DNA of 64,000 nucleotides. It comes from Mongoliimonas terrestris (lineage in GTDB: Bacteria > Pseudomonadota > Alphaproteobacteria > Rhizobiales > Pleomorphomonadaceae). Position 1 is the stretch's first letter; every line of letters starts with the position of its first letter. A model generated the notes under the pieces. It searched no databases. It saw only the letters and a list, made by a program, of their open reading frames with translations, and was not told the DNA's origin. The position numbers and the translations under genes are program-made. The DNA is taken from positions 248,001 through 312,000 of the forward strand of contig NZ_MSIG01000006.1 in NCBI RefSeq assembly GCF_001927285.1. Reading direction: 5' to 3'. Positions 63,336-64,000 of this stretch are shown piece by piece.

Positions 63336-63784
63336 GACGAGGCCCGGTTAGCATCTGAGCCAATCCATGCTTGGGGCGAGGCAGAGGACACCCATGTAGG
63401 ATCGGGTTCTCCTCCCATGGGTTGCCACTGCCCGCCATCCTTTGCGCCTATCTACAGCGCGACTGGTATTGCTGCGACTCTCCACCGTCTAAATTTGGTT
63501 GGTGCCGGATACATAGTGGATTGGGTGCGAACGACTGGTCATGGTGCCATCCCTTGAGTCGGTGCCCTCGCAATGGGAGAAAGCTGCGGACGGGCTCGTA
63601 GCGAAAATCGGCAGCAAGGAAGGCGCGCATATCTTTCACGTATTTTATGATAATCCGCACTGCTAACAATCTCACTCTAGTACCCAAGCAGTAGTTGGCG
63701 GTCGTCACTGCTTGAGCGATACTCATTGGTTTGAATGATGCGTCAAAAATCGTCCGTGCTAACCTTCATCACGAAGTGGCTGCT
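63336..63784. other. gene-free, lower-GC region
   Basis: About 450 bases with visibly lower GC than the rest. A 92-codon minus-strand ORF (63726-63448) lacks a clear start signal and domain, so it is not called. Nothing else was recognised. Confidence 0.4.
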
Positions 63785-64000
63785 ATGGACGAGACCACAG
63801 TGCCGCAGCGCGAGATAAAAAAGCTAGGCATAGCCTTAACCGAGGCATCGGGCGCAGTCCTATTCGTCGGCAGCGGGTTCCTACCCCTGGCAGGGCAAGT
63901 TCCAGCAGAAAGGGCTTCCCAGGTAGCTTGCCGCTGCAATCATCCCGAAAACATTCAAACAAGCGCAACACATCGTTGCGACGGGAGAATGGATCATGCA
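63785..64000 (+). CDS. possible partial ORF running off the window
   Basis: Open from ATG 63785 (MDETTVPQREIKKLGIALTE) to the edge without a stop, 72 codons. No ribosome site is clear and no domain is recognised; the complete gene lies outside. Confidence 0.25.
   Translation, partial: MDETTVPQREIKKLGIALTEASGAVLFVGSGFLPLAGQVPAERASQVACRCNHPENIQTSATHRCDGRMDHA

Noticed and set aside
63448..63726. 92-codon minus-strand ORF near the right edge
   Set aside because: No ribosome site, domain or neighbour support.

Overview
The window is high-GC DNA (about 68-70% by eye) from an alphaproteobacterium, most likely of the order Hyphomicrobiales (Rhizobiales). Evidence for this is the rlpA - dac-like - tmk - holB - metG - tatD - MBL-hydrolase cluster, an NDUFS4-type complex I subunit next to tRNA-Pro, an HWE-family histidine kinase, and short GTG/ATG-overlapping operons. 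No species can be named from the sequence alone.

Layout. 1-4317: a caspase/SUMF1 protein (5' end cut by the window edge), a second caspase-fold protein with Sel1 repeats that has lost both catalytic residues, and a small secreted protein. 4343-11075: a LacI-controlled sugar ABC-transport operon with a GH32-like hydrolase; two near-identical 14-bp palindromes mark its likely operators. 11386-12441: an orphan NitT/TauT-type binding protein with a strong terminator. 12463-20248: a housekeeping cluster (MBL hydrolase, tatD, metG, holB, tmk, a penicillin-binding-fold protein without its catalytic serine, rlpA). 20474-27608: a DUF995-like protein, glycosyltransferase, flippase, a MarR/cytochrome b561/DUF1772 operon, and an ECF42-type sigma factor with its YCII partner.

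27806-39138: an 11.3-kb integrative element inserted at the 3' end of a tRNA-Ser(UGA) gene, bounded by a 16-bp direct repeat. It carries a tyrosine integrase, a P4-type helicase/primase with a frameshifted C-terminus, a 12-copy iteron cluster with a 28-bp perfect inverted repeat (a likely replication origin), a Nu1-like small terminase and a ClpP-protease/major-capsid fusion. It has no large terminase, portal, tail or lysis genes. This composition resembles a phage satellite. Its lower-GC cargo holds a Panacea-type toxin-antitoxin pair and, on the opposite strand, an unusual operon: a stand-alone proteasome/HslV-like Thr hydrolase with the T1/D17/K33 triad, preceded by a 77-residue peptide with three copies of a PQT[MA]V[EQ][IV]A motif. 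This operon is the best candidate in the window for an undescribed system.

39414-50984: a subtilase with a Gly-rich region divergent from an ECF sigma/anti-sigma pair, pncB, several very small proteins, and a divergent Zn/Cd/Pb P-type ATPase and MerR regulator with a textbook 19-bp spacer operator. 51025-51700: about four tandem 162-bp units built from inverted REP-like palindromes. 51907-58956: a UGT-like glycosyltransferase, a P-loop kinase, a nitroreductase-fold protein, a Xre/RES toxin-antitoxin pair and a PIN-type toxin-antitoxin pair. 59073-64000: tRNA-Arg, an NDUFS4-like gene, tRNA-Pro, an HWE histidine kinase, a LysR/cupin divergent pair, and a stretch with no convincing gene at the end.
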